From: Parietichytrium sp. I65-24A
Lineage: Eukaryota; Sar; Bigyra; Thraustochytrida; Thraustochytriidae
Reading direction: 5' to 3'
Assembly (NCBI GenBank): GCA_012862575.1
Contig: BLSF01000004.1
Location: forward strand, 62,001-126,000
Length of the DNA stretch: 64,000 bases
Shown here: positions 1 to 8,427 of the stretch, piece by piece
How the letters are laid out: each line of letters starts with the position of its first letter
Position numbering within the stretch: position 1 is the first letter of the stretch
Made by a program: the position numbers and the translations under genes
The notes under the pieces: model-generated
The model's input: only the letters and a program-made list of their open reading frames with translations
What the model was told of the DNA's origin: nothing
Databases searched by the model: none

Positions 1-1497
1 GCATTTGGGAGTACAGCCGTGCGGATGACCTACAGCGGAGAGTTCACTGGAGTGGAGAAAATTAGCGTAGCTGTGAAGCTACACTACGTTGTAGTCGATC
101 TCAAAGCAGAGAAGGACACGACACAAATTCTTAAAGGCCTTCAAAGTGCTTATCCTTTCGCACAGAACGAGATACAGAGGAATTTGCACCATTGTTTGGG
201 AAAAGCGAATTTAGAAATCTGTGGTAGAGCCCAAAAGCTGATTTCGGGCACAACGATTCCGCCACTCTCTGCGGAAGAAACGATCAAAGAGCTCGGGGAG
301 CTGATGAACAAAGCGCAAGATATTTTCGACAAGTACGCAGCCCCGCTTTGCCCTGCACAGCTGACTGCCCCTGTACTACACAAATGCCTTCAATACGAGC
401 CGATCCAGCACCTTATTGCAGGTGGTAAGTACGTAGGTGCTGGTGGAGACGGGACCGCACAAATTTTATGCAAAAACGCCGCCGCACAAGATGAGGTTGC
501 TCGGATCGTCAAGAACGAGCTAAATATGGACCCCCTTTTGCTTACTATTAGCCCCAGCTCTCGCATTCAGACTGCGGTGATACCTGCTGGTGGATTTGCA
601 GCTGCGTTGTTTCCAGCTAGTCACGCTTGCAAAGCCGAATTGTTCCCCATACTAGACCCAAAGGACGGAAGATGCAAGCCTCTAATTTTGCACACAGTGG
701 AACAGCTTCTTGAAGCGGGTATCGAGAAAATCATCATTATCGTGCAACAAGATGATCTTCATCAGTTTAAGCGATTGTTTGAAGAGTCACTGCCGATATC
801 AAAGCTGCGTAAAATCCCGCAAAGCGAGAGCACAAGCGACGCTGGGCCGGAGAGAGGGACTTATGCGCGTAGCATCATTGACCTTGGCAGGCACGTGCAT
901 TACGTGGTGCAAGAGAAACAGGCGGGCTTTGGGCACGCCGTGTACAGTGCCAAGCAAGTTGTCGGCCAAAATCCGTTCCTCCTCGTACTTGGACACCACC
1001 TGTACATCTCAGACCAAAATTCTCGCGCAACTTGCGCGGAGCAAATAATCGAGGCGCACAGGTCACTTGGCAACAGTGTAGTCGGGCTAAAGCATACGCC
1101 GCTGTCACAAGTTGACCAGTTTGGAGCAGTGGGGGGCTCGCTAAAGGACGGAAATGTGGTTGCTGTCTCCACCGTTCACGAGAAGCCTTCGCAAGCCCAC
1201 GCTATGGCGAATTTGCGCATCGAAGGTTTGCTAGATGATAGTTTTCTTACAATGTTTGGCATGTACGCTTTAGAGCCGCGAATTTTCGACATTCTCCACG
1301 AGCACGTCGTCCATGATCTTCGGGACGCCAAGGGAGAAATCGCATTCACACCAGCTCTTGACCAGCTCCGACAGGAAACCGGGTTGTACGGATCGATCAT
1401 ACAAGGCGAGCGTCTAGCGATCTCCAATCCTGAGGACTATATTCGCACCAATCAGCGTCTCTTGGAACTCCATGACCTTCAGCGGACGATATCATAG
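1..1497 (+). CDS. GHMP sugar kinase / sugar-1-phosphate nucleotidyltransferase fusion, 5'-truncated
   Basis: The frame is open to the left edge of the window, so the N-terminal part of the kinase lies outside. The visible first third is the C-terminal half of a GHMP kinase, with the glycine-rich motif GAGGDGTAQ near nt 433-465. From about nt 560 a GalU-like nucleotidyltransferase begins (IPAGGF, KAELFPILD, KPLILHTVEQLLEAGI, VQEKQAGFGHAVYSA, LVLGHHLY). Known fusions of this type phosphorylate a sugar at C1 and then activate it with a nucleoside triphosphate; the sugar cannot be read from sequence. The Gly-x-Gly-Thr-Arg loop expected after IPAGG reads GGFAAALFP, and the metal-binding Asp expected in LGDHLY is His, so the transferase half may be altered or inactive. 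It is followed downstream on the same strand by the IQ-motif gene. Confidence 0.82.
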   Translation, partial: AFGSTAVRMTYSGEFTGVEKISVAVKLHYVVVDLKAEKDTTQILKGLQSAYPFAQNEIQRNLHHCLGKANLEICGRAQKLISGTTIPPLSAEETIKELGELMNKAQDIFDKYAAPLCPAQLTAPVLHKCLQYEPIQHLIAGGKYVGAGGDGTAQILCKNAAAQDEVARIVKNELNMDPLLLTISPSSRIQTAVIPAGGFAAALFPASHACKAELFPILDPKDGRCKPLILHTVEQLLEAGIEKIIIIVQQDDLHQFKRLFEESLPISKLRKIPQSESTSDAGPERGTYARSIIDLGRHVHYVVQEKQAGFGHAVYSAKQVVGQNPFLLVLGHHLYISDQNSRATCAEQIIEAHRSLGNSVVGLKHTPLSQVDQFGAVGGSLKDGNVVAVSTVHEKPSQAHAMANLRIEGLLDDSFLTMFGMYALEPRIFDILHEHVVHDLRDAKGEIAFTPALDQLRQETGLYGSIIQGERLAISNPEDYIRTNQRLLELHDLQRTIS

Positions 1498-1966
1498 GCG
1501 ACGCGTTTGCTCAACACCACTCAGGCCGTTCAACAAGTTCACGTATTTAAACAAACTCTAATTTTGCCAAACACAATCCATCGCCGTGGCCATCGCGAAA
1601 GTGAAGTGCGTTTGACTATGAATGCTAAAGCTGCAAACTCTTTATCTTCACGCTTTGGTACTCAGTATCGTCACATGCACCATATCCCCACTCGATCGGC
1701 AGTATTTGTTCTTCAGTTTAATACTGCCAAGCTCCGAAGCATTAGAAGCATTCCAAAGTTTCCGAAGATTTCCAAAGATTCCAATTCGGAAACCGCCGAG
1801 TCACTTGTGGTCCTCGCGTTACGACGACCGCCCCTTTTCCACGACGGTTCACTTTCATACAAATAATACAAATCCTACAAACTACAAACTGTTCAAGTCG
1901 CGAAGACAAGCAGTGACAGAGTGACTCGCAAGTTTGGAGAGCAGTTCAAGTGCTGGCGCACCAGCC
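1498..1966. other. intergenic, upstream of the IQ-motif gene
   Basis: No coding potential was recognised in these 470 bases. The short open frames here are frame-independent and lack any family signature. It should hold the 3' end of the kinase/nucleotidyltransferase transcript and the promoter of the next gene. Confidence 0.5.
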
Positions 1967-2347
1967 ATGCCAGACCGCGATGCGGCGCTCATACAAGCGA
2001 CGTGGCGCGGGTTTCGTGCCCGCCGAGCTGTCGTTCACAGTGCGCGAGCTCGGTTTCTGCGTTTAGACACTGCTGATGGCCTTGCTGGACTTGATACTCT
2101 GAAAGCCAACACCTGCTGGGACTGCGCGCCGCAAAACCGCATCTGCCTACCTGCGGATTGCTCTTTTGAGCCGGTTTTGACAAGGCGCAGCGATGAAGTG
2201 GAGCGACCTGGGGTTGCAGGAGGAAAACGGAGGTCTCTTGAGGAGGTTCGCCAGGAGAAGGAAAAGCTCATGTTGGAACTCGCTTTGGCGGAAGCTGCTC
2301 TTAAAGATAGACTGCGTCTCATGCGGTCTGCAGCAAGCCGGCAGTGA
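1967..2347 (+). CDS. small IQ-motif (calmodulin-binding) protein
   Basis: This is a 126-residue protein starting at the first ATG; the frame extends a little upstream but only from a TTG. Residues about 6-20 form an IQ motif (IQATWRGFRARR), the classical calmodulin or EF-hand light-chain binding helix. The middle has several Cys (NTCWDCAPQNRICLPADC) and the C-terminal 40 residues are predicted to be a charged coiled coil (EEVRQEKEKLMLELALAEAALKD broken here by description only). No enzymatic domain is present. The gene is convergent with the F-box/WD40 gene, with about 120 bp between stop codons. Function beyond calmodulin binding cannot be assigned. Confidence 0.62.
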   Translation: MPDRDAALIQATWRGFRARRAVVHSARARFLRLDTADGLAGLDTLKANTCWDCAPQNRICLPADCSFEPVLTRRSDEVERPGVAGGKRRSLEEVRQEKEKLMLELALAEAALKDRLRLMRSAASRQ

Positions 2348-2466
2348 AGGGAACAGAGGGAGAAAGGTTGAAGTTGAAAGGCAACACCTGGGGAAATTCT
2401 GATGAAGAGCACTATATGTGGTATTTAAAAGTGTAAATATTCAGCATTGGCAATGCGAACCATTCC

Positions 2467-4863
2467 TCAAAGGTAGCCATTGTGATAGTCGTGCATTTGC
2501 TGCAGGTCGTATTCGTCAAATGCGTCCTCGAAGAGTAAATCGTCTATCTCGCCTTCCATGAGCCTCGAACGACCGACATTCTTCAGGACACGCGGGCCAA
2601 CGCCGACGTTTAATGGCTTCCGCCCAGAGTTCGAACGAACATTTTTCTTCTTTTTGGAGCTCTTTGTTTGAGGAGTAGCACAAGTCCCGCGCGATGGCGT
2701 TTGCGAGGGGGTCCGGCAAGCTAGATCTGTTTCTACACTCTGCGTTCGCTTACTGGGGCTTGGTTCAAAGGTGTTTCGCACACTGCTCCATGATGGCAAC
2801 GTGGTAAATGCAAGGAGGGACCCGTCAACCCCTAGCCCAACAACGTAGTTCACGCCAACTAAAAGCTGTTTAAGAGGCGCCCTTTGTATCTGGCGCTTGC
2901 CACCATACTTGATGGTTCTGATTGCCTTCACCTCGTGCTCTTCCGAGCTCAACTCCCAATATTTTATGCAGCCGTCTTCCGCACACGATACCACTTTGTA
3001 GTCATCAACAAAGACGTCGGTAATTCGTGCTTGGTGGCCGGTCAACAATTTCTGATCGCACGATTTCTCTGAGCTATACAACCCATAGCGATAGCTTTCT
3101 TTTCGAAACAGAAATCGCTTCACAAGAAGTGCGCCGGACTGAAAACCAGCCACCATGATGATTGAGCTCTTTTCCTGATTTTCTCGACATTCAAACACCG
3201 ACACGCGGTCGTCTTTTTGACAGCCGAGTTCGAATAGCATGACTTGCCTCCCCCTACGCTCCCAAACGCACACACGACTGGACTCCAACAGGCCAAACAG
3301 GAATGGCCCCACGACCACAAACTTTGAAACCTGCTCTTTGACTTCTCCCCTCAAAGCTATCGTGCAAAGCTTTTTCGCGCTCTGCGGCTCCCAGCAAGAA
3401 ATCTCTCCATTAGTGTTCAGCACAACGAGCCCGCAATCATCTAGGTGTAATTGCTTGATGGGAATTCCTGGGCTGCAAGGAATGGAACCTGCGAAAGAGC
3501 AGTGAGCGTTCCATACGAACACCGTGCCGCTCTGGTGTCCGGTGACAAAAAGGACGGGACATTTATCCACCATTGGACCCGTTAGCTCCGGAATCACAGC
3601 TTTTTGCCCATTCGCGCATCTTGATTCTACCGAAAAATCTCGTCCGTGGAGGTAATTTAAAGCTGCACGATGGGTCATTGCCTTATGAAACGAGGAGCAG
3701 CATACTTCTGAATCCACACCGCGAACCCACGGCGGCACCTCCAGACGATTTTGAAAACAGCCGTGTTCGTGCACAAATACCACTTGTAACGGCATTTCTA
3801 CTGTGCTTGCGACGAAGCAGTCAGATCCCTTGTCTACAAAGTAAAGAGCTCTGCTCGAGTCGAGCAATTCCGGAGAATATTTCGATTCGCTGCGCCCCCG
3901 ATGATGTGACTTGTGCACACGATGGCTGCCCTTTGCTTTAAACTTTTTCCTATTCGAGCGGCGAGGTAAGAGCTCTCCCAAACTTTCGACACTGCTCACA
4001 CTGCTCAGGCTCGAAGGATGCGCGCCAAACGATGCCCCTGGGCAAGATGTCACCGAGCCTTCACTCCATGAAGAGGAGAAATCTCGCTCATCGTCTTTTG
4101 CGCTCCCAGGACTGCTCGAGAGCGTGGATGATGAGCAGCTGCCCAAGCTAGATGCCATCAGCCCCAAGTCGCTCTCCATCGATAACTCTACCTTGACTCT
4201 CCTATCACATTCCTTTTCCAAGCCGCGCGACTTTGCTCTCCCTCGACACGAACGCACCGGAACGGGGTGCGCCTGGACAGGCTGAGTCCGCGCAGATGCC
4301 TCCTCGACATCTCCCCAAAGACTAAAGCCGTCCAGCGGATTCTGAGGGTCGTTGATCTTCAACGACATGAGCTGATTCTTGTGCGCAGCTCCGAGATCAG
4401 ACCTTCTCTGCATCCGCTCCACCTCCTCAGCGATCGTTCTCGCGTTCCTTCCCACGTCCGCAAGCCACACGGTTTTGCCTTCTGCAGTCATCGAGCACAC
4501 GCCCACGGTGCCGTCCGAGCATAGCATGGCGATCAGAGATTCGTCCCTAGAGGCGAAAACCATGCGTTCCACTTGAACTCCACTTGGCGGCGCACCAACA
4601 TGCAGCGACTTTCCAAGTCGGGACACTGCTCTGGCAAAACTGTCTTGCTTGTACGCGCTGCAGAAACCATCTCCCAGCATTCTCTTCGTAATTGCTTGCG
4701 AATCTCTGAATCTGCGATAATGAAATTTCCTCCAAACGCTTTCGTCCTCGCCCCAACTCCGCAAGCTCTTGCCGCAGCAAGCCAATCTCAGCACGTCCAC
4801 TGCGTCCAAGCACCACAGGATCTTGGCCGTCACCTCGTCCGGCAGCCTGTCTATCTCGCACAT
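2467..4863 (-). CDS. F-box / WD40-repeat protein
   Basis: The protein has 798 residues from the first ATG (MCEIDRLPDE); a GTG-led extension upstream was not used. Residues about 4-45 (LPDEVTAKILWCLDAVDVL, then WRKF) fit an F-box, the SKP1-binding module of SCF ubiquitin ligases. A low-complexity Ser-rich and basic spacer (about 190-320) includes an NLS-like stretch RRSNRKKFKAKG. The C-terminal half carries degenerate WD40 repeats such as TGHQSGTVFVWN, LLTGHQARITDVFVDD and SCAEDGCIKYWEL. The likely role is substrate recognition in an SCF complex, inferred from the domain order. The last 60 residues are again basic (KKKKN) and then acidic. It converges on the IQ-motif gene. Confidence 0.8.
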   Translation of the reverse strand: MCEIDRLPDEVTAKILWCLDAVDVLRLACCGKSLRSWGEDESVWRKFHYRRFRDSQAITKRMLGDGFCSAYKQDSFARAVSRLGKSLHVGAPPSGVQVERMVFASRDESLIAMLCSDGTVGVCSMTAEGKTVWLADVGRNARTIAEEVERMQRRSDLGAAHKNQLMSLKINDPQNPLDGFSLWGDVEEASARTQPVQAHPVPVRSCRGRAKSRGLEKECDRRVKVELSMESDLGLMASSLGSCSSSTLSSSPGSAKDDERDFSSSWSEGSVTSCPGASFGAHPSSLSSVSSVESLGELLPRRSNRKKFKAKGSHRVHKSHHRGRSESKYSPELLDSSRALYFVDKGSDCFVASTVEMPLQVVFVHEHGCFQNRLEVPPWVRGVDSEVCCSSFHKAMTHRAALNYLHGRDFSVESRCANGQKAVIPELTGPMVDKCPVLFVTGHQSGTVFVWNAHCSFAGSIPCSPGIPIKQLHLDDCGLVVLNTNGEISCWEPQSAKKLCTIALRGEVKEQVSKFVVVGPFLFGLLESSRVCVWERRGRQVMLFELGCQKDDRVSVFECRENQEKSSIIMVAGFQSGALLVKRFLFRKESYRYGLYSSEKSCDQKLLTGHQARITDVFVDDYKVVSCAEDGCIKYWELSSEEHEVKAIRTIKYGGKRQIQRAPLKQLLVGVNYVVGLGVDGSLLAFTTLPSWSSVRNTFEPSPSKRTQSVETDLACRTPSQTPSRGTCATPQTKSSKKKKNVRSNSGRKPLNVGVGPRVLKNVGRSRLMEGEIDDLLFEDAFDEYDLQQMHDYHNGYL

Positions 4864-5377
4864 CTTTTGTACACCGCCAAATGCCGTTTCGTTCCGCGGA
4901 TCCACGCCAGAGAGGACTTGGTCAAAATTTTCAGATTCGCAAGTCAGGTAGCTTTCACAGACTTCGCGGCGAAACTTCAGCTATCGCCGTGACAGGCACA
5001 GCTAACGCGGCTTATGAAGACTGGTAAAGCCGCTGCTCGCTCCGGGGAATTTGAATTCGCCGAGGGGTACGCGCTTCCAGAGGTAGCGAGGACTAACCGC
5101 GCACTAGTCTCTCCTTTCTCTCAGAGTGAAAAAAGGGAGAAAGGAACGATGAATGTGCGATACGACTACTTAGGCTAAATGGTAGTGCGCACCTCGAGCG
5201 TTGTTGCGAGAACATGACCTTCTCACTAACTCTCCAGTGGAGTCGAGGACATTTCCTTCGAGCCTGGTGGGCGTCACGGAGAGGTCATTTGTGACGCAAA
5301 AATCAAAGTGGATCATGTGGCTGTGACGCAAAGGGGGGCGCTGTTACGCGAAAGAGAGACTATGAAGCATAGAGGCA

Positions 5378-5401
5378 ATTATTACTAGAGATAGTAATAA
5401 T
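5378..5401. repeat. 9-bp inverted repeat (hairpin)
   Basis: ATTATTACT and AGTAATAAT are perfect reverse complements separated by six bases (AGAGAT). The hairpin lies about 100 bp beyond the 3' end of the minus-strand tRNA-Gly gene. No function is evident. Confidence 0.6.
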
Positions 5402-5484
5402 CGTGTACATACACAGCTAGCTAGATAGGGGAATCTTTGGGAGGATTCATTTTGTGAGGAGAAGAAATAAAGAGCAAAAAATAA

Positions 5485-5497
5485 AATGAAAAAGAAA
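5485..5497 (-). terminator. Pol III oligo-T terminator of tRNA-Gly
   Basis: Immediately 3' of the tRNA on the minus strand the sequence reads TTTCTTTTTC, giving the run of at least four T residues used by RNA polymerase III to terminate. Confidence 0.75.
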
Positions 5498-5568
5498 TGT
5501 CCGAGCCGGGACTCGAACCCGGTTCACCAGCTTGGAAGGCTGGTATGGTACCCATACACTACTCGGAC
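5498..5568 (-). tRNA. trnG-UCC: tRNA-Gly (anticodon UCC)
   Basis: Read on the minus strand this folds as a complete intron-less tRNA. The acceptor stem GTCCGAG/CTCGGAC has seven pairs and discriminator A. The D arm is GTGT/ATAC with a GG-containing loop. The anticodon stem CCAGC/GCTGG encloses the loop CTTCCAA, with anticodon TCC. The T arm is CCGGG-TTCGAGT-CCCGG. CCA is not encoded. The body is short (71 nt with the discriminator), which forces the D stem and anticodon stem to abut. A T5 run about 10 nt downstream is a Pol III terminator. It decodes GGA. Confidence 0.95.
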
Positions 5569-5951
5569 TAGCTGGTTGGAAGCGTTGCAGCTCGACTCTT
5601 TATATAGTTTTGTTAAGAAGATGAGTTGCACTCAACAGACGCAACTCACGCAACTTGGCGTGAATGGATTGTAAAAATACAAGCATGAAAAAAGATAAAT
5701 CTTTAAGCAATGTTTTCAAATTTTCTCAAAACATTTGCTTAAAAATTAATACAAGAAAGCTGCAAGCAGGAATAGAAGAAGGAAAATAACTTGTTGAACT
5801 ACAAGCCATGCACTACGTGCCGGAAAGACGAAGCAAGGTCAGACTTAGAAGAATCGCATGCATATTCTTGATCAGTTCTTTTAAATTTTAAAATAATCCC
5901 ACATCCGTGCGAGGGAAAGTCATGGGTCAGTTCTGGTTTTCAGTTTTGCAA
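5569..5951. other. intergenic, A/T-rich
   Basis: Between the tRNA and the 3' end of the scramblase gene. Apart from the TATA-like element nothing is recognised; the sequence is A/T-rich non-coding. Confidence 0.5.
5598..5606 (-). promoter_or_regulatory. TATA-like element upstream of tRNA-Gly
   Basis: On the minus strand TATATAAAG lies 30 bp upstream of the mature tRNA 5' end, and a CAA motif follows near -9. A TATA-like element near -30 plus CAA near the start site is the upstream arrangement known for plant tRNA genes, where it assists TFIIIB. Its use here is inferred. Confidence 0.55.
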
Positions 5952-7085
5952 TCACTCGCTGCCGCCATTTCTGCCACCGGAGGTACAAGTGCATGGGCAA
6001 ACGCAGCCGCAGCAATATAGGTTGCAGAGGTTGCAGCTGCACTCTCCAGTGAAGGGGTTGAACTCCAAAGGAGCACCGTTCTCGAAGAGAAAGTAGTCCA
6101 TCATCATTGCATTTGAGAAGAGAGCCATCTTCTCCTCTGGAGAGCTACCTGCCGGAAACTCCATCACGTACACATCTGCGTCCCCAAGTGCTTCATTCAC
6201 CATGCTCTCGCCACTTTGCGGCTTCTTCTTCTGAATTTTACCGTAGATCTCGTTGCTGCTGCCATCTCCCCTGAAATAGTTGAAATCAATGTTTCCGCAC
6301 AATTCCATCAAACCTCCAACGACGCAAGTTGGACCCTTCATAGTTGCAACTGTGTTATTATTTCTGTCCATGACATTCACAGTCGGTGTGAAACCTCCGC
6401 CTCCAACCGGAACCTGCGACTTGGAGAACATGGTTCCAGACGGCAGGTAAGCTTGCATTTCGAATTGGCAAATTTCGGCGAACGCACAGCAGCCAAGTTT
6501 GAACGGCTTTTTGCCGACCATTGCATATGTACCTGTGGGAACTCCAGGGCGAGTGTCGATAACATTTAAGGTCGCCTCATGCCGCGGCGCGCAGCACAAG
6601 CGGCAGAAGAGGTCACTCTTCTCTTCCACATAAAGGACTGGCGACCCAGTGGTAGCGTCGTAGATGTCGTACATGTTTGCCTGCTCGATGCACGCACAGC
6701 CTACTTGCTGAGCGAGAGCTTCGCCCCACTGATGCCTTTGCTTGATGACGATGGCAGAGGAATTAGCAAGCGCCTCAAAGTCGCCGAGCTTTGGGGGGTT
6801 CAGAAGCGGTTGGGCCAGCATCATCTGTGGCTGAGGTGCCCCCTGCGTGTACGCTCCCTGCGCCATTTGCATGGGCATCATTTGCTGAGGATACCCTTGC
6901 TGCTGAGGATACCCTTGCTGCTGAGGATACCCTTGCTGCTGAGGATACCCTTGCTGCATGGGCATCATTTGCTGCGGATACCCTTGCTGCTGCACTGGCA
7001 CCGCATTCGGCACCTCGGCTTGCTGCATGGTCTGTTGCGGATAGCCCGAGTAAGGCGCAACGTTTTTGGAGTCGTCCGGGTACAT
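5952..7085 (-). CDS. phospholipid scramblase family protein
   Basis: The protein has 377 residues starting at MYPDDSKNV. The open frame runs further upstream, but that part is not scramblase-like. Residues about 1-100 are a proline/glutamine-rich tail with repeated QGYPQQ units. The scramblase domain follows, with diagnostic stretches YDIYDATTGSPVLYVEEK, LFCRLCCAPRHEATLNVID and FKLGCCAFAEICQFEMQ. The family forms a beta barrel around a hydrophobic helix and is linked to bidirectional lipid movement or to membrane-associated regulation. The C-terminus is unusually cysteine-rich (NLCNLYCCGCVCPCTC) and could be palmitoylated, in place of the usual single C-terminal transmembrane helix. Expression may use the GTAC-type motif at 7205-7233. 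Confidence 0.88.
   Translation of the reverse strand: MYPDDSKNVAPYSGYPQQTMQQAEVPNAVPVQQQGYPQQMMPMQQGYPQQQGYPQQQGYPQQQGYPQQMMPMQMAQGAYTQGAPQPQMMLAQPLLNPPKLGDFEALANSSAIVIKQRHQWGEALAQQVGCACIEQANMYDIYDATTGSPVLYVEEKSDLFCRLCCAPRHEATLNVIDTRPGVPTGTYAMVGKKPFKLGCCAFAEICQFEMQAYLPSGTMFSKSQVPVGGGGFTPTVNVMDRNNNTVATMKGPTCVVGGLMELCGNIDFNYFRGDGSSNEIYGKIQKKKPQSGESMVNEALGDADVYVMEFPAGSSPEEKMALFSNAMMMDYFLFENGAPLEFNPFTGECSCNLCNLYCCGCVCPCTCTSGGRNGGSE
6885..6956. repeat. 18-bp coding tandem repeat (4 identical units)
   Basis: Four perfect copies of an 18-bp unit encode QQGYPQ repeats in the scramblase N-terminal tail. The flanking sequence ATGGGCATCATTTGCTG occurs on both sides (6871 and 6959), so the array sits inside a larger duplication. 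Perfect identity at DNA level suggests recent slippage and probable length polymorphism. Confidence 0.85.
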
Positions 7086-7204
7086 CTTCGTCACCTCCCA
7101 GCTCTGTCCCCAGCTTCCGCTTGCAACAAACACAACCTTCTGGGTCTGCCCTGCTCGGTCTTTTCCGCTTTCCGTTTCCACTCCACAGCGCACGACAATA
7201 CGGA

Positions 7205-7233
7205 ACTGACTGTGAGTACGAGTACTGAGTACC
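7205..7233. promoter_or_regulatory. GTAC/ACTGTGAGTAC motif cluster upstream of scramblase
   Basis: The sequence ACTGACTGTGAGTAC is followed by AGTACTGAGTACC and then AATGC, 120-150 bp before the scramblase ATG. Nearly the same word set, in the other orientation, occurs at 53526-53562 upstream of another minus-strand gene. It is a candidate transcription-factor site; the role is inferred only from recurrence. Confidence 0.4.
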
Positions 7234-8427
7234 AATGCGAACACGCAGACTTTTGACTCTGCCACAAAGCAGTGTGTCTCACTTGATCTCACTTGCTCAC
7301 TTGCTCACTTCCAACGACACACTACCGTAGCTCCCGTAGCGGCAGGCACGTGACTTGGGTTTTGCTGCTATGGTGGTGGAGGTGTGCAACTTGCCTGCTG
7401 GTCATTCTATTACTCTCTCAAGTAATGGAATGACCCTGGATCACGAGGGTTAAAGTATAAAATACGGCTCTCCCCGGCAACGACGCGGAAAGTAGAGAGC
7501 CTTACTGACAGTGGCCTGATGATGGCTTGAGATAAACTGGAACTCGGACAGGAAAATGGAGAGGAGAAGCAACTAATTTGTATCAGGTTGGTGCTGTCGC
7601 CTTCGTGCCTTCGTGCCTCCGAAAAAACGGAAGAATAGAGGGAAGAGAAAGAGATAAAAGAGACGCATTGTCAGAGCATCGTCTGCTCCGCCATTCACTG
7701 TCAATGCTCACTGTCAATGCAACTCATCCACCCACTCTCGACTCTATGCTTCGACTCTCTGCACTGCACACTCCGCCCACCTTAGCTCCAACCAGCTCCA
7801 ACGCGCATTGGCATCACTGGCATCACTCACCCACCTCTAGGTACGGTACCTGTACCGACCCTTGAATTGGCCTCGCACACCTGGGAATGCGAAGCACCAG
7901 TGCACCAGTAAGGAGATGGAGATAGATGGAAACGGAGGACTAGCAACTTTCAGCATTCTGTCAAACCGTCAGTCAGTCAGTGAGATTGTCGCGCATGTTC
8001 AATTGAACTAAGAGCCTCTGAGCCCGAGTGACACAGCGGTCTGATAATTGATTCTGCATCGGCCGCGGTGTATGAGCCACGCTGGCTCTGGCTAGCGAGT
8101 GCAAAAGTCTACTCCCTTTTGAGCACGTATGGGCATGGGCGGTTTGACCCTCACGGATCTCTCAAAGAGAAGGAATGCGATGTGTTGAGTAAGCCTGTGG
8201 TCGGTAGAATTATGATTTGGGACTCGGGCTACCGGTGCCGTACTCAGTTTGTTCGAGCTAAGGGCGTTGCGCGCAGCTTCGACGACAGCACTAATCTTCC
8301 GAGTGTTGAGCTGGTGCGTGCCCACGTGCCCAGGAAGAAGAAAGAAAGAAGGAAAGAAAGAAGGAAAGAAAGAAAAGAAATAGCTGGTCATGAACAATTT
8401 GCCGGCATCAACACTGTAAATGTAAAT
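7234..8427. other. intergenic region between scramblase and ABC1 kinase genes
   Basis: No gene was recognised. It contains a G-box CACGTG at 7347-7352, a TATA-like TATAAAATA near 7456 with no gene downstream on that strand, a GGTAC-rich palindromic patch near 7842-7858, and a purine-rich GAAAGAAAGAAGG repeat near 8338-8380 just before the 3' end of the ABC1 kinase gene. Confidence 0.5.

Larger units (their letters stand above)
4864..5497. other. intergenic, CTAG/TAGT-rich, with hairpin
   Basis: No gene was recognised. The stretch is rich in CTAG, TAGT and GTGCGC words, carries two copies of GTGACGCAAA (about 5290 and 5322), and contains the inverted repeat described separately at 5378-5401. 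Confidence 0.5.

Noticed and set aside
7456-7545. TATA-like box followed by TGATGA, considered as a box C/D snoRNA gene
   Set aside because: No D box (CTGA) at the right distance and no terminal stem.
8190-8290. tRNA-Pro-like 5' half (GGTCGGTAGAATTATGATTTGGG)
   Set aside because: No anticodon stem, no matching acceptor and no T arm at a sensible distance.
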